NCBI GenBank assembly: GCA_900404475.1
Contig: OUQQ01000376.1
Location: 3,560 to 23,521 of the forward strand
DNA length: 19,962 bases
DNA from: Spongospora subterranea
Taxonomy: Eukaryota; Endomyxa; Phytomyxea; Plasmodiophorida; Plasmodiophoridae
Direction: 5' to 3'
Part shown: positions 7,189 through 16,726 of the stretch, piece after piece
Position numbering within the stretch: position 1 is the first letter of the stretch
How the letters are laid out: every line of letters begins with the position of its first letter
Made by a program: the position numbers and the translations under genes
The notes under the pieces: generated by a model
What the model saw: the letters and a program-made list of their open reading frames with translations, nothing else
What the model was told of the DNA's origin: nothing
The model's database searches: none

Positions 7189-9351
7189 ATGGGGAATAGG
7201 CTGTCATCGCCGCAACACCCAATCGCGCTAGACGGCCTGCTAGGCTCATTAACCAGGAAGTCTTTACCCCCATATGTGCAACGAGAAGGACCATACGTGC
7301 ACGCCAATCTGTTTCTCGCCTGGAGATTTAGTGCAGGTTCTGTTGTCGAATCTATCGCTCTGCAGAACTTGGCTAGTTTTGATGGTGACGATGCTATTCT
7401 CTTGCTTCGCTTATATGATCCGATAATACTTCGCGCTCGTTTGCTGGGTCCGGTTCTGCTTTCGGACCAGGCTGCCGGTATATGCTCGTCGGGTTTGTCT
7501 TGTCTGAACATGCAGGATATCACTGTCCCATTGAACGTCATCGACCGGACTCTGCATATCGCCAACAGGTCCATGGCCATTGACTATCGGGTTTATGTAT
7601 GGTCTGGCAAAAACGCCAGCGCTACCATCAAGGCGATGGCCGACAGCCATGGGTTTCAGCTGGCATTCGCGTTAAGAAGTTCGGAATCGCAGTTAGAGGC
7701 CATTGACAAGATTTGGTTTAGCCCCAGCTATTGCCCACTCGACGACCCGCCGAGTAATCATGATGCTGATTTTTCCATGAATCCCGTGTTCAGATCTTGC
7801 TGCGACCTAGGAGACGCCCTCTCTGTTCCATTCAGCGCTCTCATTGGAAATGCAAAATCACAGCCGAAAAGTACAAAGTCTATTTTGATGCTAAACCTGC
7901 ATGGAATCGCCCGAGAATATCCGATGTCGACTCAAAAGACGCGCACGCCAGCGTCAAAACCGAAACTTCAATGCGATACGTTGATCATGAGCGCTAGTAT
8001 GAGTGAAGAGCAGCAGAAGATGGCGTTGCTGGACCATTTCGTTTTTCAATCAAGCCTGATCGAACCGAACTTGTTCCTCTCTGGACAGACTGTGTCGCGT
8101 GATCTAACCCATCTCAAATCGCGCGGCATCACCCACATCATCAACGCTGCCGCTGATGCTTGCCAGAACATGTTTCCAGAGAAGTTCAAGTACTTATCCT
8201 TGAGGATGGAGGACAGTAAACACGAGGACATCATGTGCCGAATATATGATGTCATCGAGTTCATGGAGAAAGCGTTTCATTCGCCAGCCCATAAAGTTCT
8301 GGTTCATTGCCATCGTGGTATATCTCGCTCTGCCACTTTGGTTATAGCATATCTTATGCTGAAATACCAAATACCATTCAACACAGCGTTCGAGCTCGTC
8401 AAAAGCAGGCGAGACATCATTAACCCGAATATTGGGTTCTCTGTCGCCATGATACAATGGTACAGTCGGCTAAACCCAGAAATTAATTCCCCATCAGTCG
8501 CCTATCGCATTACATGTTTCTCTCCTGTTCGTGATCCGTCATGTGTTGTTGCCAAGATCGTCGACATGAATGGGAAAATCGACAGTCGTGGCGTATTCGT
8601 ATTCCATACGAGACAGGCCCTGTTCGTATGGACTGGTTCATCATCACAAAAGCTACTGCATTCATACGCAATCAGAACGTTGATACCTCGGTTGCAACGA
8701 TATGAAAAAGGTCATAACAACGTTATCGAGATCAACGATGGCGAAGAGACCCACGGTTTCTTGTCGCATTTTACAGAAAGGCAACGAGATTCTTTCAGTG
8801 ATGGCTATGTGCTCGAATTCACTGCAGATTATCAAGCTCTGAAGTCAACGGCCCTGCGTTTACCTGATGATCGCAACTTTCGATCGAGTGGAGCGTCTTC
8901 GTACCGGTTCGCTACTGAGACACAACGTCAGATGACCATGCTCAGCAAATCCCAACATGATGAAGATTTAACAGAGGCGAAGGCGATGACTTCTCGAGGT
9001 CAAGAAGCGGATCAATCTGATAGTATGGCGGCGAATACAACGGAACCGTGTGGCGAATCTAACGTCCCGATTTTGTACGAATGGCCCAGTTTCACTGAAA
9101 TCGAGGTGTTCGGTCCCGAGGACCTCTGTGATTCGAAAGTGTTCGTTTTCGTGGAGAAGAAATCAGATGGAAGGGCGGTGACAATATATGTCTGGGCGGG
9201 AATCGAAGTGGATGTCTTCCCGAACATTGAGCAGTTCTGTCGGATGGTCGGGAAGGAGTGTGCTGAGAGGCTGTCGATGCAACATCTTGACGTCGACGTG
9301 CGTTGTGAAGAGCCAGGGGAAGAAAGCAATGATTTCTGGGATCTATTCTAG
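7189..9351 (+). CDS. Dual-specificity phosphatase with flanking gelsolin-like domains (plant MKP1-like)
   Basis: An intronless 720-aa protein. The central dual-specificity phosphatase domain (about 288-428) has the P-loop HCHRGISRS with nucleophile Cys374 and Arg380, and Asp342 as the likely general acid. By family it would dephosphorylate phosphotyrosine/phosphothreonine, possibly in MAP kinases. Gelsolin-like segments surround it: about 35-180 (YRVYVWSGKNAS), about 437-545 (FVFHTRQALFVWTGSSSQK) and about 625-720 (VTIYVWAG, ending EESNDFWDLF). Arabidopsis MKP1 also joins a DSP to a gelsolin-like region; three segments here is my reading. The start at 7189 is the first in-frame ATG and gives MGNRLSS, an N-myristoylation-type terminus; upstream open codons lack ATG. 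It lies 196 bp after the SNF2 gene. The lack of introns contrasts sharply with the neighbours. Confidence 0.9.
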   Translation: MGNRLSSPQHPIALDGLLGSLTRKSLPPYVQREGPYVHANLFLAWRFSAGSVVESIALQNLASFDGDDAILLLRLYDPIILRARLLGPVLLSDQAAGICSSGLSCLNMQDITVPLNVIDRTLHIANRSMAIDYRVYVWSGKNASATIKAMADSHGFQLAFALRSSESQLEAIDKIWFSPSYCPLDDPPSNHDADFSMNPVFRSCCDLGDALSVPFSALIGNAKSQPKSTKSILMLNLHGIAREYPMSTQKTRTPASKPKLQCDTLIMSASMSEEQQKMALLDHFVFQSSLIEPNLFLSGQTVSRDLTHLKSRGITHIINAAADACQNMFPEKFKYLSLRMEDSKHEDIMCRIYDVIEFMEKAFHSPAHKVLVHCHRGISRSATLVIAYLMLKYQIPFNTAFELVKSRRDIINPNIGFSVAMIQWYSRLNPEINSPSVAYRITCFSPVRDPSCVVAKIVDMNGKIDSRGVFVFHTRQALFVWTGSSSQKLLHSYAIRTLIPRLQRYEKGHNNVIEINDGEETHGFLSHFTERQRDSFSDGYVLEFTADYQALKSTALRLPDDRNFRSSGASSYRFATETQRQMTMLSKSQHDEDLTEAKAMTSRGQEADQSDSMAANTTEPCGESNVPILYEWPSFTEIEVFGPEDLCDSKVFVFVEKKSDGRAVTIYVWAGIEVDVFPNIEQFCRMVGKECAERLSMQHLDVDVRCEEPGEESNDFWDLF

Positions 9352-9569
9352 AGTCCTCCGTTGAGAATCAACCAGGTCCTCCACCTTTCCCTCCAACAGA
9401 AGTGATGGGTGGTTGCGTATCGGGCCAGTTTTCCGCCATCGATAGTCCCTGGAGGAAAGCGTTCAGCAGCAGTGTGTCTTGATGACGACAATAGCCCAAT
9501 CTCAGATAAATAGCATGCAATGAAAACAATCACGATCGTTGAACGTATATGGCTCAGCCGATCACGGTA

Positions 9570-9650
9570 ATCACCTCATCCATAATCAGTCAAATGGTTG
9601 ATCACCTCAGATCTGATCATTTGGTGAATGCGTCATTTGAAGTCATTTGA
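9570..9650. repeat. Cluster of short direct and inverted repeats
   Basis: Between the phosphatase gene and the next ORFs, ATCACCTCA occurs at 9570-9578 and 9601-9609, and GTCATTTGA at 9632-9640 and 9642-9650. The segment also holds CAAATGGTTGATCA facing TGATCATTTG, an imperfect palindrome around a central AGATCT. The spacer 9352-9642 shows no convincing gene. Function unknown; a regulatory or shared 3' region is possible. Confidence 0.5.
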
Positions 9651-9822
9651 CGATTAGGTCGGGAAAGATACAAACCAGTCCTGTATTTTCGGCATAATAG
9701 CCGTCACAAATGCGACATATCGTAGCGGTAATATTCCTTCTTTTCATATACTCAACATTCGTCTGTATGAACATGCTGATTTCTGTGAAATTCGTTTCAT
9801 CAATCGCGAGGAGTAGAAACAT
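9643..9822 (-). CDS. Possible small ORF, unrecognised
   Basis: A 59-aa frame starting at the ATG read from 9822 and ending in TGA at 9643-9645. It begins with a hydrophobic stretch (MFLLLAID) and ends CRICDGYY...VCIFPDLIVK with three cysteines. The frame stays open upstream of this ATG to about 9867, without another ATG, so this could be the last exon of a longer gene or no gene at all. It is divergent from the ORF at 9913. No family recognised and no conservation evidence, so low confidence. Confidence 0.2.
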   Translation of the reverse strand: MFLLLAIDETNFTEISMFIQTNVEYMKRRNITATICRICDGYYAENTGLVCIFPDLIVK

Positions 9823-9912
9823 ATGGAGTTCTACAGAAAAACGGCCATAATCCGTTGGACAATCCAACGCAGCTGAGAGTTCTTATTCACGAAGACGATT
9901 TTGATAACAAAT

Positions 9913-10254
9913 ATGGCTTCAAATAACTTGATTGAAGCAAATGGTGCGAGTTCCCTTGGCCGAACAATCCAAAATGTATCCGACATCAGTCACAAAGTCG
10001 TCAAAGCCAACGATTACCAAATCATATTCGGTGATCTCAGCACGGCCGCGTTTGATGATCAAGGAGTACTACATTCAGTGCTTTGCCTCCTCAAGATAAC
10101 TCAAGAGAAGACTCAGAAACCTCAATCTGCCAAAACAAATGCTGATTGGGGGGAAGTGCGGCTCGTGAATGGGAGAATAAACGTCAATTTAATCTGTTCA
10201 CATACCAAGAATACGAAATCGACTGCTGCCGGCCAATGGCTTTTGGCAACATGA
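9913..10254 (+). CDS. Small hypothetical protein
   Basis: An uninterrupted 113-aa frame from ATG 9913. The middle has alternating hydrophobic character (DYQIIFGDLSTAAFDDQG, then VLHSVLCLLKI), and the end looks like a beta-rich fold (VRLVNGRINVNLICSHTK). Composition and length are credible for a small cytosolic protein. The size and pattern faintly recall roadblock/longin-type small folds such as Ragulator subunits, but I cannot align it to any of them. There is no signal peptide or membrane segment. An additional exon cannot be excluded. Confidence 0.5.
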   Translation: MASNNLIEANGASSLGRTIQNVSDISHKVVKANDYQIIFGDLSTAAFDDQGVLHSVLCLLKITQEKTQKPQSAKTNADWGEVRLVNGRINVNLICSHTKNTKSTAAGQWLLAT

Positions 10255-10683
10255 TGCATTCCAGCTGGCAGGTTCTTCGTTCATCACGCTACCCACCTGA
10301 GTAAACATTTTCAAAACAGACCATCGGTGGCGCTATGATTCTTGAAAACTGGGTTTTTGTGAGCGAAAGTGCGTTAATGTGGATTTTCCGCACAGTACGT
10401 ATACACAGTACGCCGTCATTTAGGTTACCTGCAACAACGCGATTGTGTAGTCAGTCAATATAACCGGTCGAGTCTCGTTTCCTTCGCAAAGGCTGTGGTC
10501 GGACTGACCTGTAAATCACCGGTTACAATGGCCGTGCACTCGTACTGATGTTATGCTCTTGATCCATCAGTGCTGTTGGTGTCGTTACCCTGATCAGAGC
10601 GAACTGTAGCGTGGTTAGCATCATAGATTTGGGTTCGTAGTGAGGAGTTCACTCAATCGCTTCACTTCTCAAACTATCTGTTT
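10255..10683. other. Intergenic spacer upstream of FANCI with interleaved inverted repeats
   Basis: These 429 bases have no credible ORF or tRNA. Two inverted repeats interlock: GTCAGTC (10450-10456) with GACTGAC (10502-10508), and TAACCGGT (10461-10468) with ACCGGTTA (10518-10525). The order is pseudoknot-like. Matches this short arise by chance fairly often in a spacer of this size. The rest presumably includes the FANCI promoter. Confidence 0.5.
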
Positions 10684-13600
10684 ATGATGAAGCAATCTTC
10701 TTTGACTATCGATCCGACGATTTTAACGGCTGCCGCCTCTGGTTTCGGGGCTGTGTCGTCACTCCTTTCGCAAGATACAGCATTGTTTATTCCTATAGTT
10801 TCGTGGCTATGTGACCTTGACGCTGTTCAGTGCGCTGAGCCCGTTGTCTGCAATGTTGTGCGAGCTGTTAACGAATGCCTCGGTAGTATTGAATCAGTTT
10901 ATCTCCGCAAAGCTATTGAACTGATCATTGACAGTTTTGAACAACAAAAATCGTCAGATGTGAGCTCTCATTCGAAACAACTGTTAACTGGCTTCTCTTT
11001 GACCTCTGTGTATCGATCAGGTATTACGACTTCTCTCTCCTTTGATCTTAAGTTCTTATGATGAGTCCGATCCGAACACCGATGTATATCTGAAGGGAAT
11101 TGTATCGAGGCTTTCAAGGTGCTCATGGTCCGGGTGTTCATTGAATCCGATACTATCGCTAATGCAGGAGATTAAACTGGATGAGTCAATGATGGCTGTT
11201 GTTTTGGCTAAGTTTGAAAATGAGATCATTGCATGCGATCCTTTGGATATCCCTTCGGCATCTCATAATCTTGTTCTTCTATGCATCAAGATGCCGGAAT
11301 ACCGCTTGGCAATTTTGTCCACATTTACCTCGTCATTCCAGAGGGTACTGTCCCGTTTCACTGGCGTGGTTGGTCACGCTCGGTCTCCGATCTTGCATGC
11401 CTTGTCAATCGTAAGGAATATCGGTAATACCCTTCTTTTCGTCTATTCAATGATGATAACTGTAGGTTATACAAGATTTTGGAATGTCCGTTCGACAAGA
11501 CCAAGAACTTGGAGGCGTCTTTATTAAACTGGTTAAAACTAGGAAGGTTGCCCTCGGCTCTTTTTCGATAGCTGTACTTCTCTCAATGGTCGATCTACAT
11601 CGGTTTCGGAAACCAATTTGGAATTTCATTATTAGCTACATCATGGGGTCGTATCAGTGTAAAACTTCGACGACGAACTCCAAATTTATGCTGTGGGTGG
11701 TTCAGCAAGCAAGCAAAAAACAATTGATTGCCGACGGCAGCATTGGGCTGTTTAAGGATGCGGACCTCATTTTAGACGAATTGGAATCTGATAGCAGATA
11801 TGGATGGGATTTTTACATACCTGTTTTGGTGGATATGGCGTTTCTATTGTTATCCCAAGCTCAAGACAAAGGTCGCTCCTCAGTCCCATCCTGTCTTTAC
11901 ATTCTTCCCGACGATGATATCAACGTCCGCATGCTTAATCCCAATGTGATGACAATCCGGGCATCATTGCGGCTTTTAACGAAAATTTTCGTCCATCAAC
12001 GATCTAGTCGTTCGGCGATCATTGATAAGCTGCTCTACAATATATTAAATGCGGACAACAACGGGGCAACACCTGACACTGCACTGTCGTCCGACCACAA
12101 CATCAGCCCGTCAATGATCCTATTACGAGCATTGATCGGCACGGATCCCAAATATTTCTTGGAGTTCACGTTGAAGATACGCAACAGCTTTGACTACATC
12201 GTAAGCTGCCTCAATTTGGACGCGACAATGTTTGACTTCTTTCTAATCCCATAGATGTCAATGGATGCATATCGAGCCTCTCAGTTGGTGGAAAGTCTGG
12301 TTCCTGTATTGAGCATTTGCTCTGAGCTTCATGCTGGTCTCGTGATAACTCTTCGAAAAAGCCTTTTTTCACGGCGGATAGATTACCGCGTGATGGCGAG
12401 TAAGACGCACGTATAGTGTTTGTTTCCGTTTTAACATGGTATTTGATAGTTGACGGATTTCTAAACCTGGTGCGATCTCAAATGCCGCAAATGCAATCTC
12501 AGAGTTTTTTTAGTCAGAGCAGTTCATCTCAATTCCCCACTTCCCCAGATGCAATGTTCTTCATTGAAACCCAAGGGTTATTACATCGAGCACTAACTCA
12601 GCAAGCTGCTGTCCGAAAACATTTATATTCACGTTTGGAACAGTCGTTTTGTCAGGGATCGCAGACTTTACGAGAACAGATTCTTGGACTACTGAGCAAG
12701 CATCTTGACCGTATGGTAGAAAGAGATGCAGCCGTGAAATTGCCCTTTCATCTTGATAATTGCATTGAGTCGGGAACCATTATGGAACCGCTACCTTCTT
12801 TATTTCGGTGCTTTTGCCATTGTGTCCTTGAGGATGGAAAAGGCGATGGAAATAAAGAATCGGTTGCTCATAGCAACGATATTGTTGATATAGTCCTTCG
12901 AAAACTATCCAAATGCGTACTAGAAGATTTCGCTTTCGATTTCCGCGGAGATAGGAGACTCTCACAGCTAACACCTGCCGAAGACGACAACGTGTTTCGC
13001 GCCAACCTACGTCTATCAAGCCTCTTTTGGTTGGAGATTCATGATACCTTGATTCATTTCATTATTGTATGTCGGCTGTATATTCTTCCGCGTCTGCTCA
13101 TTTAATCTTGTCGATATAGGCCACCCATCCAGATTTGACATCGGAAACGTTAGATCAGGTTTGATTAACTGCATTGCAATGACGGTGGGGTAACTCTCTA
13201 ATGCGACAATCAGATTTTTCAGTTACATAAAGTTTATGCGAGTTTAAGGACTAGTGCCTTTACTAAGGTACAAGCCAAACGCAAAGGCAATAATCCTGGT
13301 CAAGCATCGAGTACTCCTGATTCAAGAGCTCTTCACTCGTTCATATCCATCCTCACTGCCGTACATGGCAAATTCTCGGTTCTAGCCAATGAAACTATCC
13401 ACATTGTTTACCTGAGACGTTCATGCAGGTCGAAGGTGGTGCATATGCAATTGACATTCCAGACCAAACGGTTCGCTCGAAAATCCTTTCTTCAACAGAC
13501 TTTCTACGTTACGTCCTTGTTGGTGCTGATGAGGCCATCACATTCGCCTCTCGCTCGGTCAACACTGTTGCTCAGCGGAACTCATTTTTACACGATTGCT

Positions 13601-15438
13601 GCTCCATTGCCCCGGTTCTTGTGCGCCAATGCGTTCATGACCTGGCTTCCGCAACGGCGGCATCTGGAGCAAATCAATCCGATAAAGGACCTTCACTTGC
13701 TGCGTTGAGTTTAGGATTGCTTTGCCATTGTCTGGATGCTGTTGCTGTGTTCGGTGAACAAGCTGTAGAGCAATTCATTCAATCATGTATGGTTCATGAA
13801 ATAATCAAAGATATGGACTGTCGACAAGATGAGCGATCCTCTGGCCTTGCTGAGTTCGTTCAAATGCTGGAGCATATGCTACTATCGTCTTGTAGCGATA
13901 ACTCTGTTGTTTTAGAGGAAGAGACATCACATCTTCTGTCTTGCATAGTATCTTGCTCGCATTTTCTTCAAGAAAAACTTGAGACCAGATTGCCCTGGTT
14001 CTCAGAGGTTGACGATGACGCTTGTCTCCACCTTCAGGTTTTTTTAAAGTGATACAGGCTTGCAGATACAATGTGACAGTTCCATCATTGGCTGCGGACC
14101 TCGGTGCTTATGGGTGCTCAATATTCAATTTTCGAGAATGTTACGACTTTCTTCACAGGTATCAAATTGTTTTGGATTGCTGATTTTCATGACGGTCTCC
14201 TATCAGAATTGCACAGGATTGTGTTACAGTTTTGGGAGACGTTTCAGAAATTATGCTAGCTACAGCTACTTCGGAGATGGGCTTCGTTAGTGATCAAACT
14301 GTTCCTGCTTTATGCGCTCGCTTGCATCAGATCATGGAAGCCGAAATAACCGTGGCAGAATGGCTTTTCTCCCATATCAAATTGTAATTGTTCGCCTACG
14401 GCTAGTCTCAACATCTTATTGTGCTGTTAGGGTTGATCATGGTGCTGTTCTTGCAGAGAATTCTCGTGCTCTCAAACCTTTTCCAGAGCCCCATAGCCGC
14501 TCGTGTGAAGACTGCATTTTTTCTCTATTGCACCGTTCGTTACAGGTAGGGATGACCTCACTACTATACTTGTTTTTGACAACGGTTGGGTAGGTGACCA
14601 ATGAGCTGGTTTCCATCAAATTGAAAAATCACAATTCTCTCAAGCAAACCCTTTCGTTTTTGATTCGAAGTTTCAAACTAGCCGTTGCTGCAACGAAACT
14701 TCTACTTTCTGGCAAAGTTCCCGTTTCTAGGCGCTTCCAAGGGCTTGCTACGTTCATCGGTTCTACCCTCACTCCATCTGTCTGTGAGTACTATTTGACA
14801 AAAACGGAACCGAAATTTATTATATCCCCGTGTTTTTTTAGATTCCCTATTTAAGTTCTTACAGGTATGCTAGCACACCGATAACATTCCGTTTTTATTA
14901 ATGGCTCAGGATACTAATGGATGCCCTGGAGAATCAAAATCTTCAACGAAGGAGATGATTGCTGGCGAGAATAGACTTCTCCCCCCAGTAATTTATCAAC
15001 TGGAACAATTTGAGCATGTTTGCATCAAATACTTCAATATGTTGAAGGTAACGTTCACGTATCTTTCAAATTTATAGGTCCCGCTGAATTGCATTAAAGC
15101 TACCGCAACTCGCAGAGCATTTCAAGAGATCTACCGTTTTTGACTTCAGGTTTTCAGTTTCTAAGGTGTTAGGAAAAAACGCTGGTGAGAAAAAGAAACA
15201 CAAAAAAAAACGGTCTCGAAAAGAGCGCGAAGAGGCCGACGACGAACAGGAATCTGAAGTTTTGAGCCAACAGTACCTTTACGTTTACGTAGTTTGTAAT
15301 TCGCTCTCTGAGATTTGTTTCTTTTTACTAAGGGGCGAAGAAAATGAAGAAAATGCCGATGAAGCAAACGATCTTATCAGTGATACTGCAACACTTGATG
15401 ATGCCCACGACACATGTGACGAAACAGAAGATGAGTGA
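10684..15438 (+). CDS. FANCI: Fanconi anaemia protein FANCI orthologue
   Basis: FANCI pairs with FANCD2 as the ID2 clamp. ATR phosphorylates it and FANCL/UBE2T monoubiquitinates it during DNA interstrand crosslink repair. Sixteen exons: 10684-11009, 11053-11410, 11466-12200, 12255-12399, 12450-13066, 13120-13158, 13223-13378, 13429-14007, 14058-14158, 14207-14383, 14431-14545, 14594-14783, 14842-14864, 14910-15047, 15100-15272, 15333-15438. They sum to 3978 nt, 1325 aa; human FANCI is about 1330. It is an all-helical solenoid. Segments recalled as similar to human FANCI include SFSIAVLLS, the FDYI region, ENRLLPPVIYQLEQFEH and STVFDFR. The lysine in TLRKSLF is Lys508, corresponding to human Lys523. 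SQ sites follow at Ser531, 538, 543 and 548. The C-terminus is a basic KKKHKKKRSRKER cluster, NLS-like, then an acidic tail. Exon 7 could instead end at 13360 (donor GTACAT). Confidence 0.93.
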
Positions 15439-15504
15439 TTTCTCACGTCTCTCATTAGACAGTTTATGTACAACGTGCATCACTTTGACAGTTCCAAACG
15501 ATCG

Positions 15505-15520
15505 TGTATATTTATATACA
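15505..15520. terminator. AT-rich hairpin in the convergent FANCI/SAM intergenic gap
   Basis: TGTATA-TTTA-TATACA is a perfect 6-bp inverted repeat with a 4-nt loop. It is centred in the 106-bp gap between the FANCI stop (15438) and the SAM-protein stop on the other strand (15545). Being palindromic and TATATA-like, it could serve mRNA 3'-end formation in both directions. This is inferred from position; an AT-rich spacer yields such palindromes easily. Confidence 0.35.
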
Positions 15521-15544
15521 ATAAGCTTCTATTACGATAAATGC

Positions 15545-16726
15545 TTAATTGAACAGTGAGACCCGCTTCAATGAATCAATAGCATTGAGAATTTCCTTTT
15601 GAATTTCAATATGATCGATTCCCATTTCACATAGCCGTCCAGACGTTAGTGAGAGTAAGCCAATACCGGTGACGTGATGACGCTCAAAAATAGTCTTTAA
15701 ATGGCTGAGTTCCAACCCATCAAGAAACACGCCGACTTGGCTAGAGCTCCACGACGACGGTGATAGTTTCATTTCTGATGTTCTCATGTCTGCAGAAAGC
15801 TTAAGGTTTGGCGGTTGAAAATGCATTTCTTGGTGTGGTTGCAACTCAAAATCGCATTTCGTAAATTGACCTGGAGCAACGAGGACAGGGGCTTGCCCAG
15901 AGTGACTTCCTAAAAATGGCGAAGTGTTCTGGTAAACTTCCGGCAGCCGTCGTCGAAGATCTCCAGGGGCGAGATGTCCAGAAAATGATGATAAAGACAC
16001 TGGCATGTCTAGACAGATGGCCATCTGTTGCTGAGGAACTTTCTGTTGCTGACCAAGACTGAACTGATAATTCTCAGGCACATTCTGTTGCTGAGTAAGC
16101 TGGGGAAGTAGTTCTTGGACCTGACGTTCAATTTCCGCAGGCTGTGCTCCGGATGCGCGTAACTTTTTCCTGAATCTATGCCTCCGTACCCTTTCACGAA
16201 CACGCTCCCTTTGTTTTTGCAAGATCGTCTCCCGCTCTGCGGACGGAAGTGAGTCTAGTGTCGTTTTTTGTCTATAATACATGCAACTGTTATTTGAGAG
16301 ACTACGCTAGGATGTTGAAAGCCAAACCTGCGACGGTAATTGCGCATATATACCTTCATTATTTCTTTTCTGTCAATGGTCCGGTTTTGATATGTCTCTG
16401 GAATGTGTTCTCCCAACGTAATCTACCCAAGACATGATTAGCAACATTGAGCAAGCATAATTGTTGGTGTAACATACTCCCCAAGCATTATAGTCCATTT
16501 CCGGCCTAAACGATGCTAGCTGAGCATCTTCTGCCTTGATATTCATGTATTTGTCCTCATGTATGGTATAACCTGGCCCACATTGAGCACTGTTGATGGC
16601 CATTGGACTCAGACACTCCCGGTCATTCATCCCATCTTCTACGTTGGTATTCCCTCCCACCATTTGCGCCGTAATCGGGAAATCAGCGATGAGCGCCTGG
16701 AGGCATGGCCCGTGCTCGTTGTCCAT
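15545..16726 (-). CDS. Basic, glutamine-rich protein with C-terminal SAM domain
   Basis: Exons (minus strand) 16726-16478, 16422-16328 and 16286-15545, with introns of 55 and 41 nt; 1086 nt, 361 aa. The start is the first ATG of the N-terminal frame (CAT at 16724-16726). The N-terminus (1-83) is acidic/polar. Residues about 100-116 and 135-158 are strongly basic (KQRERVRERVRRHRFRKK), suggesting nucleic-acid binding or nuclear import. A glutamine-rich region follows (about 175-205), partly from a repeated TCTGTTGCTGA in the plus strand. Residues about 294-354 form a SAM domain (WSSSQVGVFLDGLEL, then HHVTGIGLLSLTSGRLCEMGI). SAM domains self-associate or bind partners in transcription regulators and signalling scaffolds. 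A regulator is plausible, but no named family is recognised. It is tail to tail with FANCI, 106 bp apart. The intron-2 donor is chosen to hold the frame. Confidence 0.75.

Noticed and set aside
11600..11700. Loss of the FANCI ubiquitination lysine
   Set aside because: A first alignment placed the human lysine in the segment ending IISYIMGSYQ, which has no lysine at that point. Counting from the human SQ cluster shows that the modified lysine is in the LRK motif, conserved here as Lys508.
15048..15077. 30-nt intron in FANCI giving an early stop
   Set aside because: Using the acceptor at 15077 leads to a stop after 20 codons. The acceptor at 15099 gives a 52-nt intron and restores the conserved STVFDFR segment and basic tail.
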